Positions 1 to 7,023 of a DNA stretch of 7,847 nucleotides are shown one piece after another (the stretch's first letter is position 1; every line of letters begins with the position of its first letter). The notes beneath the pieces were generated by a model. That model saw only the letters and a program-made list of their open reading frames with translations, was not told where the DNA came from and did not search any database. Both the position numbers and the translations under genes were made by a program. The stretch comes from CAIOZW01 sp049317725 (GTDB taxonomy: Bacteria; Acidobacteriota; Blastocatellia; RBC074): positions 1 through 7,847 of the forward strand of contig JBMOHS010000179.1 of the NCBI GenBank assembly GCA_049317725.1, in the 5' to 3' direction.

Positions 1-1174
1 CCCCCACTGATCCGCGGGAGATTTTGCGGATGTTATTGGCACCGAAATCGCTGACATAGATGTTGCCGCGGGAGTCGACGGCGATGCCCGCAGGGCGGAG
101 GAAGGTGGCGGTCGAGCCAGGGCCGTCGAGGCTTCCGGGCGTTCCGGTTCCGGCGATGGTCGAGAGCGTCATCGTCGTCAGGTCGAGTTTGCGGATGCGG
201 GAGTTGTTCCAGTCGGCGATGAGGAGATTGCCGTCCAGATCACGAGCCACGCCGGAGGGAGCGGCCAGGGTGGCTTCGAGAGCGGGGCCGTCGAGGTTGT
301 TACCCCCGCCGGCGAGGGTGCTGACGACTCCAGCCGGGGAGACGCGCCGGATCCGGTTGTTGACAAAGTCCGGAACGATCAAGTTGCCGAGACGATCCAA
401 GGCCGGCTGGGGAGCTCCCCCCGCAAACTGGAAAGCCGCTTGGGAGCCGGTTCCATCAGCATAGCCGACACTGCGGCCGGCGAGGGTGGTGACGGTTCCT
501 TCCGGATCGATTCGTCGAATCAGGCTGGTCCCTGCATCGAGCACATAGATATTGCCCGCAGCGTCGAGCGTGATGCCGCTCGGGTTGGCAAAGCTTGCCG
601 ATCTGGCCGGGCCATTTTGACTGCCGAAAGCACCACTCCCGGCAATCGTTCTGGTCTCGCCGGCGAGGGTAACGGAACGGATGCGGTGATTGCCGTAATC
701 GGCGACGAGGATCATTCCTCCACGGGTCACTGCAACTCCTGTGGGGTTGTTGAACCGGGCAAAGATTCCTGTGCCGTCCGTCTGCCCACGTCCCGAGCCG
801 GCGAGCGTCGTCACCTTCCCATTCGGATCGATCCGGCGGATCCGTACATTGCGGTAGTCGGCGACGATGAGGTGGTCTTCGGGATCGATCGCGATGCCAA
901 GCGGGCCGTAGAATCGGGCGCTGACCCCAGTCCCGTCCGCGTATCCGGCGACTTGGACGCCCGCGTGGGTGGTCACGACATATTCTGATGGGCTCGTTGT
1001 CAGACTGGCGCTATTGGCTGAGCCGAGGAGCTGGCCAGGGGAGAGCAGGAAGCTCAGTGCGGCGATGACTGCTCCTGCAGCCAGCGTCAGTCGAAAGCGA
1101 CAAGCCTCGAGCCTGGGTCGTCTCTCCACCGCGCTCTTTCCGGATAGCGTCTCAATTTTCAACGTCTCTTTCAA
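1..1174 (-). CDS. Exported NHL-repeat beta-propeller protein (N-terminal 391 codons; runs off left edge)
   Basis: The minus strand reads without a stop from a TTG at 1174 to base 1. An AAGGAG at 1180-1185, 5 nt upstream, supports this TTG; the frame stays open further upstream but has no ATG and no other start with a ribosome site. Residues 28-52 look like a signal peptide (a positive stretch, then a hydrophobic core, then LLGSANS). Six complete repeats follow at about residues 66-120, 121-173, 174-227, 228-283, 284-336 and 337-389. The repeat pattern is VTTLAG, ADGTG..ARF..P.G.A.D..GN..VAD...N.IRRI. Unit 4 is the most degenerate (VPDF for VADY). NHL repeats fold into beta-propellers that bind proteins, sugars or RNA; in exported bacterial forms the ligand is usually unknown. 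More repeats or a C-terminal domain probably lie beyond the window. The family call is firm; the function is not known. Confidence 0.9.
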   Translation of the reverse strand, partial: MKETLKIETLSGKSAVERRPRLEACRFRLTLAAGAVIAALSFLLSPGQLLGSANSASLTTSPSEYVVTTHAGVQVAGYADGTGVSARFYGPLGIAIDPEDHLIVADYRNVRIRRIDPNGKVTTLAGSGRGQTDGTGIFARFNNPTGVAVTRGGMILVADYGNHRIRSVTLAGETRTIAGSGAFGSQNGPARSASFANPSGITLDAAGNIYVLDAGTSLIRRIDPEGTVTTLAGRSVGYADGTGSQAAFQFAGGAPQPALDRLGNLIVPDFVNNRIRRVSPAGVVSTLAGGGNNLDGPALEATLAAPSGVARDLDGNLLIADWNNSRIRKLDLTTMTLSTIAGTGTPGSLDGPGSTATFLRPAGIAVDSRGNIYVSDFGANNIRKISRGSVG

Positions 1175-1179
1175 TTGGT

Positions 1180-1185
1180 CTCCTT
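1180..1185 (-). promoter_or_regulatory. Ribosome binding site that fixes the TTG start of the NHL gene
   Basis: AAGGAG on the minus strand, 5 nt before the TTG at 1174. No ATG or GTG in this frame has a comparable site, so it decides the start. A second in-frame TTG at 1162 is too far away. Confidence 0.7.
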
Positions 1186-1267
1186 CGCAAGCCGATGATG
1201 GAGCACCGGCCGTTCCCTGGGTAGTGCCTGATCGAATAGATGATTCCTGATGGAAGATGTGTGGATA

Positions 1268-1294
1268 GTCTGTCTTGGTCTGGTCTGTCTTGGT
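1268..1294. repeat. 12-bp direct repeat, GTCTGTCTTGGT x2, 15-bp period
   Basis: GTCTGTCTTGGT occurs at 1268-1279 and again at 1283-1294, separated by CTG. It lies about 95 bp upstream of the TTG start of the NHL gene, in its likely promoter or leader. It could be a paired regulator site or a small duplication; the sequence alone does not decide. Confidence 0.6.
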
Positions 1295-1348
1295 AAGGAT
1301 GAGATCAAGCCTTCTGATGCCCACTGGCGTGGCTCGGGTTGGCCCAAT

Positions 1349-1398
1349 GGCAGAGGAAAATTTACACAGGCAGAGGGCGCCTGCCAATCCTCTGCCTG
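1349..1398. repeat. Three GGCAGAGG boxes at 20-bp steps (two direct, one inverted)
   Basis: GGCAGAGG lies at 1349-1356 and 1369-1376, and its complement CCTCTGCC at 1389-1396. Starts are exactly 20 bp apart. The second and third boxes extend to a perfect 10-bp inverted repeat (CAGGCAGAGG at 1367-1376, CCTCTGCCTG at 1389-1398) with a 12-nt loop. No T-run follows, and the genes on either side diverge, so a terminator is unlikely. An operator array or an RNA hairpin in a leader is more plausible. Confidence 0.55.
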
Positions 1399-1533
1399 AA
1401 CTTTGGCGGAAGGCGAAGATCGATGGCTGACGCAACGGAGTCTCAACTCATCTGGACTTCCTGGGACGATCTCCTCTACATTGAGAGCCGGGTGTCGGGA
1501 GCCGGCTGTGACAGCGAAGATTGGGAATTGAGA

Positions 1534-1540
1534 AAGGAAG
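1534..1540 (+). promoter_or_regulatory. Ribosome binding site for the serine hydrolase gene
   Basis: AAGGAAG, 7 nt before ATG 1548. It favours this ATG over the in-frame TTG at 1521, and the resulting protein begins with a compact signal peptide. Confidence 0.6.
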
Positions 1541-1547
1541 CGAACGG

Positions 1548-2504
1548 ATGGGGAAGAGACGGCAGATTCTTCGTGCAAATGGGCTGGGGTGGGGACTGAT
1601 CCTCTGGGTCGGGGTCATCGGGGGGTTGGCGGAGACCAATCGCGCGCAGTCCCTCGACACCACGCTGCGCCCCGCTCTCGAACGACGGATTGCCGAGAGT
1701 GGAGCCGAGACGGTCGGGCTGGCGGTCCATGATTTGGAGACAGGACGGAGCCTCCTCCTCAACGACCAAGTCCGATTTCACGCCGCGAGCACGATGAAGG
1801 TCCCAGTGATGATGGAGATCTTCCGCTTGGTCCAGCAGGGGAAGCTGGCTCTGACGGACCGTCTGCCGGTCAAGGACCAGTTTGCCAGTATCGTTGATGG
1901 CTCGCCGTACCGGCTTGATGCGCAGAGCGACAGTGATGCCGCGATCTATCGCGAGCTGGGGAAGGAGATGACGGTGCGTGAACTGGTTGGGCGAATGATC
2001 ACGCGCAGCAGCAACCTTGCGACCAACCTGCTGATCGAGCGTGTCGGGGCCGTCAACGTCACCCAGTACATGCGTCAACTTGGGGCCATGGAGATCGAGG
2101 TTCTTCGTGGGGTCGAAGATACCAAGGCCTTTCAAGCGGGACGCAACAACACCACCACTGCGCGGGATCTCCTGCTGCTCTTTCGCGCGATCGCCGAGGA
2201 GAAGCCCGTCGGACGCGAGTCCTCCGTGGAGATGGTCGCGATCCTTCAGGCGCAGGAGTTCAATACCGGCATCCCGGCGGGGCTGCCCTCAGGAACGCGG
2301 GTCGCCCATAAGACAGGCGAAATCACCGCGCACAATCACGATGCCGGCATCGTCTATTCCGAGGGGCGGCGCCCCTATGTCCTGGTCATCCTGACGCGCG
2401 GGATCCGCGAGCGCGAGAAGAGCGACGCCTTGATTGCTGACCTGACCCGGTTGGTGCATCAATCCTTGTTGAAACCGCCCGCCCTTCCTGCGGAGCGGAA
2501 GTGA
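1548..2504 (+). CDS. Exported class A beta-lactamase-fold serine hydrolase
   Basis: A 318-residue protein starting at ATG 1548, with AAGGAAG at 1534-1540, 7 nt upstream. An in-frame TTG at 1521 is possible but has no good ribosome site. Residues 1-34 form a signal peptide (GKRRQ, hydrophobic 12-27, then NRAQS), so the protein acts in the periplasm or outside. Class A motifs are in order: S81-T-M-K84 (nucleophile and lysine), S154-S-N156 where classical enzymes have SDN, E190 as candidate general base, and K255-T-G257. The S154 to E190 spacing of 36 equals that between Ser130 and Glu166 in class A enzymes, but the usual ExxLN is absent; instead there is VEDTKAF followed by NNTTTARDL. Such divergent members are common in environmental bacteria and may hydrolyse beta-lactams poorly or act on cell-wall peptides or other amides or esters. 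The fold call is strong; resistance is not established. Confidence 0.9.
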   Translation: MGKRRQILRANGLGWGLILWVGVIGGLAETNRAQSLDTTLRPALERRIAESGAETVGLAVHDLETGRSLLLNDQVRFHAASTMKVPVMMEIFRLVQQGKLALTDRLPVKDQFASIVDGSPYRLDAQSDSDAAIYRELGKEMTVRELVGRMITRSSNLATNLLIERVGAVNVTQYMRQLGAMEIEVLRGVEDTKAFQAGRNNTTTARDLLLLFRAIAEEKPVGRESSVEMVAILQAQEFNTGIPAGLPSGTRVAHKTGEITAHNHDAGIVYSEGRRPYVLVILTRGIREREKSDALIADLTRLVHQSLLKPPALPAERK

Positions 2505-2659
2505 CCCGGTCGGGAGAGGAGGTGCAGGCCCAGATTTTTTCCGGCTTGATCGACGGAAACCTGCTGGGGAATGGTTCTCATCGGCGCGAATCTGCGCTAC
2601 CCTGCGGCTTCTCCTTCTCCACGAAAACGACAACGAGATGACCATGGGAGATCAACCGG

Positions 2660-4063
2660 ATGCGAACGAGTCGAATGGGATGGATGACCGGGTGGGTCGA
2701 TCTGGGCAGAGCGTCGGTCCTGCTTGTGATGCTGACCAGCGGGATGGCGACGGACCTCGCGGCTCAGCCCCAACTTGGCGGGGAGCGGATTCCCTCCGTG
2801 CGTGAGCAGGCAGAGATCCAGCAGGAGTGGTTGCGGATCCGCTTGGAGCGGGTCTTGCCCGGGTTGATGCGCCAGCACGGCGTGACGATGTGGATTGTTC
2901 TCTGCCGGGAGTATAACGAAGACCCGGTCTTTCGCTCGCTCGTCTCTCCGACCGTCTTTGCTGCTCGACGCCGCACGATCCTTGTCTTTCACGATCGCGG
3001 GGCAGAGAAGGGGCTCGAGCGGCTCGCCCTCGGTGGAGGCTCGAACGGGGGGCTCTACGAGGTCTACCGCGACCCACAGGTCGAAAATCGCGAGCTGTGG
3101 GGGGAAGGGCAGTGGGCTTTGCTTCGCAAACTGCTCGACGATCGAAAGCCAGCACGCATCGCCATCAACATCTCCCCGGTGCACGCCTTCTCCGATGGCC
3201 TGACGGTCTCCCAGTACGAGAAGCTGCTCGAGGTGTTGGGACCGGTTCATCGCGAACGCTTGGTCCGCTCCGATGGGCTGGCGCTCGACTACCTGACCGT
3301 GCGGATCGACGAGATGCTGCCTGTCTATCGCCAGTTGATGCGGATCGTCCATCAGTTGATCACCCGGGCCTTCTCCAATGAGGTGATCACGCCGGGCCAG
3401 ACGACCAATCAGGATGTGGTCTGGTGGTTGCGGCAGCAGGTCAGCGACCGTGGGTTCGGGACGTGGTTCCACCCAACGGTGCGCGTCCAACGGCAGGGCT
3501 CGGCCATCCCAAGCAATCTCGCCGAGGGAGCCCCGGTTGTCATCGCGCGCGGAGATGTCCTCCACTGTGATTTTGGCATTCAAGCGATGGGGCTGGCGAC
3601 GGATACCCAGCATATGGGCTATGTCCTGCGCGAAGGAGAGCGTGACGTGCCCCCGGGGATCCAACAGGCCCTCGCCCAGACCAATCGGATGCAGGATCTG
3701 CTGATGGAGCGGATCCGGATCGGCCGGACGGGCAACGAGATCCTTCTCGACTCGATTGCCGCGATGCGGGCCGAGAAGATCAATGGCACCTTCTACACCC
3801 ACCCGATCGGGGATCACGGCCACGGGGCCGGCACGACGATCGGCTTGTGGGACCGGCAGGAGGCGATCCCGGGCATGGGCGATGTGCGCGTCCTTCCCGA
3901 GACGTGGTTCTCGATCGAGCTGGGCGCGCGGATCCCGATCCCGGAGTGGGGAGGACAGGAACTCTTCGTTGGCCAGGAGGAGGAGGCGCGGATTGATGCC
4001 GAGGGGAAGACCTCGTGGGTCTTGCCGCGCCAGATCCGGTATCACCTGGTTCGACCAAAGTAG
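2660..4063 (+). CDS. Exported M24 family metallopeptidase (Xaa-Pro aminopeptidase-like)
   Basis: A 467-residue protein; ATG 2660 follows GGGAG (2646-2650) at 9 nt. A later ATG at 2675 also gives a signal sequence. A hydrophobic segment at about 17-30 ending near LAAQ 33-36 suggests export. Residues 40-230 form a divergent N-terminal domain; the C-terminal part is the pita-bread catalytic domain. Candidate dinuclear-metal ligands are D304 (CDFG), D315 (ATDT; the usual ten-residue gap), H388 (GHGAG), E420 (FSIE) and probably E440 (QEEEA). M24 enzymes remove N-terminal residues from peptides, often before proline. The stretch after GHGAG reads TTIGLWD rather than the HE-type sequence of textbook members, as I recall for an exported bacterial subgroup. 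The gene lies 155 bp after the serine hydrolase and 23 bp before the HD gene, so it is probably co-transcribed with the latter. The peptide substrate is unknown. Confidence 0.9.
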   Translation: MRTSRMGWMTGWVDLGRASVLLVMLTSGMATDLAAQPQLGGERIPSVREQAEIQQEWLRIRLERVLPGLMRQHGVTMWIVLCREYNEDPVFRSLVSPTVFAARRRTILVFHDRGAEKGLERLALGGGSNGGLYEVYRDPQVENRELWGEGQWALLRKLLDDRKPARIAINISPVHAFSDGLTVSQYEKLLEVLGPVHRERLVRSDGLALDYLTVRIDEMLPVYRQLMRIVHQLITRAFSNEVITPGQTTNQDVVWWLRQQVSDRGFGTWFHPTVRVQRQGSAIPSNLAEGAPVVIARGDVLHCDFGIQAMGLATDTQHMGYVLREGERDVPPGIQQALAQTNRMQDLLMERIRIGRTGNEILLDSIAAMRAEKINGTFYTHPIGDHGHGAGTTIGLWDRQEAIPGMGDVRVLPETWFSIELGARIPIPEWGGQELFVGQEEEARIDAEGKTSWVLPRQIRYHLVRPK

Positions 4064-4072
4064 ACAGTACCC

Positions 4073-4079
4073 AAGGAGG
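4073..4079 (+). promoter_or_regulatory. Strong ribosome binding site of the HD-domain gene
   Basis: AAGGAGG, a near-perfect Shine-Dalgarno, 7 nt before ATG 4087. An in-frame GTG at 4081 is only 1 nt from it, too close to be used. Confidence 0.8.
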
Positions 4080-4086
4080 CGTGACG

Positions 4087-4641
4087 ATGTCCTTTACGAG
4101 GATGGATGAGGGCAAGATCGAGGATTGGATGGTGATTGGCCGCGAAGTGATGCAGCGCCAAGCAGGGATGCCGGCGATCATCAAGGGGATGTTGCGCCAG
4201 CTCGAAGCCCAGGTCGATGGGTTTGCCATCGACCAGTTGCAGCACGGGTTGCAGACGGCGACCCGTGCCCTGCGCGCCGGGGCAACGGAGGAGCTGGTCG
4301 TCGCCGCGCTCTGCCACGATATCGGCAAGGTCATCTCCGTCGAGAACCATCCGGCAATCGCCGCAGAGATCCTTCGCCCCTACGTCTCCGAGGAGACCTA
4401 CCAGATCATCCGCACCCATCAGGACTTCCAGGGCCGGCACTACTACGCGCTCCTCGGCAAGGATCCGGAGGCACGCCGGCAGTACGCCGGCCAGCCTTGG
4501 TACGATCTCGCGACCACCTTCACCGATGAGTGGGATCAGGCCTCCTTCGATCCGGACTACGAGACATTGCCCCTCGAACACTTTGAGCCGATGATCGACA
4601 ATCTCTTTGGAAGAGCGCCCTTTTCCGTGGCGAAGAGCTGA
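4087..4641 (+). CDS. HD-domain protein, PhnZ-like diiron oxygenase or phosphohydrolase
   Basis: A 184-residue cytoplasmic protein (no signal peptide or membrane segment) starting at ATG 4087. The HD signature is clear: H53 (QLQHGLQTA), H77-D78 (ALCHDIGK), H88 (ENHPA), H111 (IRTHQDF) and D147 or D150 near TDEWD. The wording around H53 and HD, the H53 to H77 spacing of 24 and the small single-domain size resemble PhnZ, a mixed-valence diiron oxygenase that cleaves a C-P bond of 2-amino-1-hydroxyethylphosphonate (ligands H34, H58, D59, H80, H104, D161 from memory). Most other HD proteins are phosphohydrolases. No phosphonate gene is visible nearby, so the substrate is open. It follows the M24 gene by 23 bp with its own strong ribosome site, which suggests one transcript. 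HD superfamily: near certain. Oxygenase branch: moderate. Confidence 0.85.
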   Translation: MSFTRMDEGKIEDWMVIGREVMQRQAGMPAIIKGMLRQLEAQVDGFAIDQLQHGLQTATRALRAGATEELVVAALCHDIGKVISVENHPAIAAEILRPYVSEETYQIIRTHQDFQGRHYYALLGKDPEARRQYAGQPWYDLATTFTDEWDQASFDPDYETLPLEHFEPMIDNLFGRAPFSVAKS

Positions 4642-4659
4642 GCGACTGCCAGCCCCGCC

Positions 4660-6054
4660 TCAGCGGATCTTGCCGAGGAGCTGGTAGATCCACTGCAGCG
4701 CGGTGTTCATGAGCGCCTCTCCTGCTCCGACCGCAGCAGGAGCGACTTGATTGTCGGCACCGTACCCGCCTTCAGCGACCCCCTCGATCGTCGGAAAGTA
4801 TTGGTGGTAGCCGTTGCAGTAGCCGAGGAAGAAGAGCTGGCCAAGCCGTGCCCGCTCGCGTAACCTGATCGCGTGAGCTGAGAAGAATTCGCCCGATCCC
4901 CCGACCAGCGCGAAGGGGGAGGACTCTCCCCCGTGAAAGACGGCGACGCTCAGGCGCGGGCGAATTCCGCCGGTGTACTCGTCGATGAAGTTGGGGATCA
5001 GCTCTGGGAAGAAGGCCCGCTCATAGAGCGCCCGGACGACGGGATTGCCGAGATCGGTCCGCGAGGAGAAGCCGAAGCGGTCCTCGCGGAGGCTGAGCGT
5101 CGTCGGCTGCGGGGTCGTCGCCGGGTTGAGCTGTGTCGCGAGGGCGACCGCCCGGGTGGCGAGGGCTTGCCCGAAGGCGAGGTGCCCCCGGCGACTCTCC
5201 CCGGATTGCACCGATTGGTCCCCCGCTGCCCCGTTGAAGAAGATCGCCTGCCCGCCAAAGCTCTTCTCGACCTCGGCCTTGAGTGCTCCAACGTAATCGG
5301 CGGAAAATTGGAGTGTCGACGCCGGCAACATCGTTGGATGGGCGGCGAAGTTGAGGACGAGGGCGAGCCGCTCGCCGCTCAAACGGTCGACGCGCAGCAG
5401 TCCAAGCAGGCGGTCGCTCGGCTTCGGGTCGAGCTTGGAATGGCGGTTGCGGTTGAAGTCCGGCAGTTCGATCGATCCGGCGGCGAGCCGTGCCGGGACC
5501 CGACGCCGGTCCGCCTCCAGGATCGCCTGTGTGATCCCCTCTTCCATCTCCTGGTAGTAGCGCAGGGCCGCATCGAATCGCCCCTGGCCCTTGCCCGGTT
5601 CATTGGCCAGTTCGAGCACTGGGCCGTGGTGGGTGTGCGATCCAGCGAGGAAGGAGTGCTCGATCCCGGCCTCGGCTTTGATGCGCTCCCGGATGCGTTG
5701 CAGCGAGGCCTCCGCCGGGGAGCGTCCCAGATCGAGTCCGACGAGGGCCAGCTTCGTTCCCCCGACCTCCAGCACCAGCGCATCGGCGAAGAGGGGGTCG
5801 AGCGTTCCCTGCGAGAGGCTGTCGTGCCGCGCGCCGTAGCCCCACATCGGCACCGGCTCGCGCGGGGTGATGTCGCGTCGCGCCACCCCGGCGCGGATCG
5901 GCTGATCATTTCCCGGTTCGGCAGCCCGCGATTCGACCGCCAGGAAGAGGCTGGTCAGCAGCAGCAGGCTGACCAGCTTGGCCAGCGGCCCTTGCCAGCA
6001 CCCTGTTCCGGGCGTTGTCGAGCTTCTCTCTCTCCTCATCTCTTTTCTCCTCAT
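4660..6054 (-). CDS. Exported neutral/alkaline ceramidase-like hydrolase
   Basis: A 464-residue protein; ATG 6054 has GGAG 8 nt upstream, while ATG 6039 has AGGAG 7 nt upstream and is an equally good start. Residues 24-45 (hydrophobic leucine-rich stretch, then SRAAEPG) form a signal peptide. Family marks in order: AGVARRDITP at 55-64, zinc-type SHTHHGP at 139-145, NFAAHP at 235-240, NGAAGDQS at 274-281, GGSGEFF at 385-391 and GYCNGYHQYFPT at 411-422. By analogy with Pseudomonas ceramidase, candidate zinc ligands are H140 or H142, H239, E389 and a tyrosine at 412-419, and S281 matches the nucleophile after GD. Ceramidases split ceramide into sphingosine and fatty acid; many bacterial relatives have unknown amide substrates. 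At 464 residues it covers the catalytic domain but lacks the C-terminal immunoglobulin-like domain of full-length enzymes. It is second in a likely operon, 30 bp after the dehydrogenase. Confidence 0.88.
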   Translation of the reverse strand: MRRKEMRRERSSTTPGTGCWQGPLAKLVSLLLLTSLFLAVESRAAEPGNDQPIRAGVARRDITPREPVPMWGYGARHDSLSQGTLDPLFADALVLEVGGTKLALVGLDLGRSPAEASLQRIRERIKAEAGIEHSFLAGSHTHHGPVLELANEPGKGQGRFDAALRYYQEMEEGITQAILEADRRRVPARLAAGSIELPDFNRNRHSKLDPKPSDRLLGLLRVDRLSGERLALVLNFAAHPTMLPASTLQFSADYVGALKAEVEKSFGGQAIFFNGAAGDQSVQSGESRRGHLAFGQALATRAVALATQLNPATTPQPTTLSLREDRFGFSSRTDLGNPVVRALYERAFFPELIPNFIDEYTGGIRPRLSVAVFHGGESSPFALVGGSGEFFSAHAIRLRERARLGQLFFLGYCNGYHQYFPTIEGVAEGGYGADNQVAPAAVGAGEALMNTALQWIYQLLGKIR

Positions 6055-6084
6055 TGAGGATTCTCCGGGTTGGGGAACGGGTGA

Positions 6085-7023
6085 CTATTGCTCCGGCAGT
6101 CCAGCCAGCCGTTCAAAGACGCGCGCCAGCGACTGCGTCCCATCCTCGCCACGGCCCTCGGCCTCGACGACGGCGAAGAGCTGCTGGGCAAGGGCGGTGA
6201 TCGGCAGCGGCGTCCGATTCTCGTAAGCGGCTTCGAGTACCAGCCGCAGGTCCTTCTGCTGCAATCGCACCATGAAGGCCGGCTGGAAGTCGCGCGCAAT
6301 GATCTTGCCGCCGAGCACTTCGAGCGCCCACGAGTTGGCCGCTCCCCCGGTGAGCGCTCCGTGGAGGGCGGGCAGATCGAGTCCTGATTTGGCGGCGAAG
6401 GTCAGCGCCTCACAGACTGCCAGCAGGTTCCCTGCCACCAGGATCTGGTTGCAGAGCTTGGCTGCCTGGCCTTGCCCCACCGGACCAAGATGGGTGATGC
6501 GCTTCCCCATCGGTTCGAGGACAGGGCGACACCGGTCGAGCGTCGTCGACTCTCCACCCACGAGGATCGTCAGTGTTCCCTCGATCGCGCCCTTCTGCCC
6601 GCCAGAGACGGGCGCGTCGAGCCATTCGACCCCCACCGCCTTCGCCTCTGCGGCCAGCTCCCGAGTCACTTCCGGCGAGATCGTGCTCATATCAATGATC
6701 ACCGATCCGGGCTGTGCCGTCGCCAGCAGCCCCTCCGGGCCGCGCACCACCGCCTTGACATCCGGCGAGTCAGTGACCATCGTCAGGATGATCTCGCTGC
6801 GAGCCGCGACCTCGGCTGGCGTCTCGACTGCCTCGATCACGCCCAGCTCGCGGTTGTCTGCCGCGAATGCCTCCGCCTTCCCCGGGGTCCGCGTCGCCAC
6901 CGTCAGCGAATAACCGGCACGCAGCAGGTTCCGCACCATCGGCTGTCCCATGATCCCCAGCCCGACCCATCCAATCCGCTTGCTCGTCAACTGATTACTC
7001 TCCGTATTCATATTCACCGCCAT
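6085..7023 (-). CDS. NAD(P)-dependent beta-hydroxyacid dehydrogenase (HIBADH/tartronate semialdehyde reductase family)
   Basis: A 312-residue cytoplasmic oxidoreductase. The frame is open to 7269, but family homology begins near RIGWVGLGIMG, so I place the start at ATG 7023, with GGGGGGAG 10 nt upstream; ATG 7011 is an alternative. Motifs: Rossmann dinucleotide loop G21-L-G-I-M-G26 and NLLRAG; substrate loop DAPVSGGQKGAIEGT at 136-150; catalytic K189 with N192 (AAKLCNQI); and K257-D258 (QQKDLRL). Length and motif order match family members of about 290-300 residues. The residue after the nucleotide loop strand, with R45 nearby (ATRTPGK), hints at NADP(H) use; this is inference. Members reduce or oxidise 3-hydroxyisobutyrate, tartronate semialdehyde, succinic semialdehyde or similar acids. 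The wording is close to GarR/GlxR-type reductases, but no glycolate or glucarate genes are near, so the substrate is left open. The ceramidase-like gene follows by 30 bp. Confidence 0.9.
   Translation of the reverse strand: MAVNMNTESNQLTSKRIGWVGLGIMGQPMVRNLLRAGYSLTVATRTPGKAEAFAADNRELGVIEAVETPAEVAARSEIILTMVTDSPDVKAVVRGPEGLLATAQPGSVIIDMSTISPEVTRELAAEAKAVGVEWLDAPVSGGQKGAIEGTLTILVGGESTTLDRCRPVLEPMGKRITHLGPVGQGQAAKLCNQILVAGNLLAVCEALTFAAKSGLDLPALHGALTGGAANSWALEVLGGKIIARDFQPAFMVRLQQKDLRLVLEAAYENRTPLPITALAQQLFAVVEAEGRGEDGTQSLARVFERLAGLPEQ

Larger units (their letters stand above)
1175..1547. other. Divergent intergenic region between NHL gene (-) and serine hydrolase gene (+)
   Basis: About 370 bp with no convincing gene. 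It must hold the promoters for both divergent genes, but I see no strong -35/-10 pair. It contains a 12-bp direct repeat (1268-1294) and three GGCAGAGG-type boxes (1349-1398), listed separately. Short open frames here, such as one starting near 1339, have no family resemblance and appear to be chance. Confidence 0.6.

Noticed and set aside
440..988. 182-codon plus-strand frame opposite the NHL gene
   Set aside because: The opposite strand encodes regular NHL repeats in an unbroken frame, so this is a complement artefact.
1521..1547. TTG 1521 as start of the serine hydrolase
   Set aside because: It adds nine residues and lacks a Shine-Dalgarno; ATG 1548 has one at a proper distance and gives a compact signal peptide.
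2505..2659. T-run at about 2535-2540 as a terminator after the serine hydrolase gene
   Set aside because: No stable hairpin directly precedes the T-run. The 155-bp gap may hold a promoter for the M24 gene, but no clear boxes are visible.
2597..4045. 482-codon open frame antisense to the M24 peptidase gene
   Set aside because: It lies wholly opposite a clear family gene and is rich in proline, arginine, histidine and aspartate, as expected from the complement of GC-biased codons. No family resemblance.
4637..4664. Inverted repeat GCTGAG/CTCAGC across the convergent gene ends
   Set aside because: The 6-bp arms are largely the two TGA stop codons in opposite orientation, with a 16-nt loop and no T-runs. 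Probably chance rather than a shared terminator.
4933..6057. 374-codon plus-strand frame opposite the ceramidase-like gene
   Set aside because: It is a mirror of a well-supported gene; its composition is arginine, glutamate and glycine rich without recognisable motifs.
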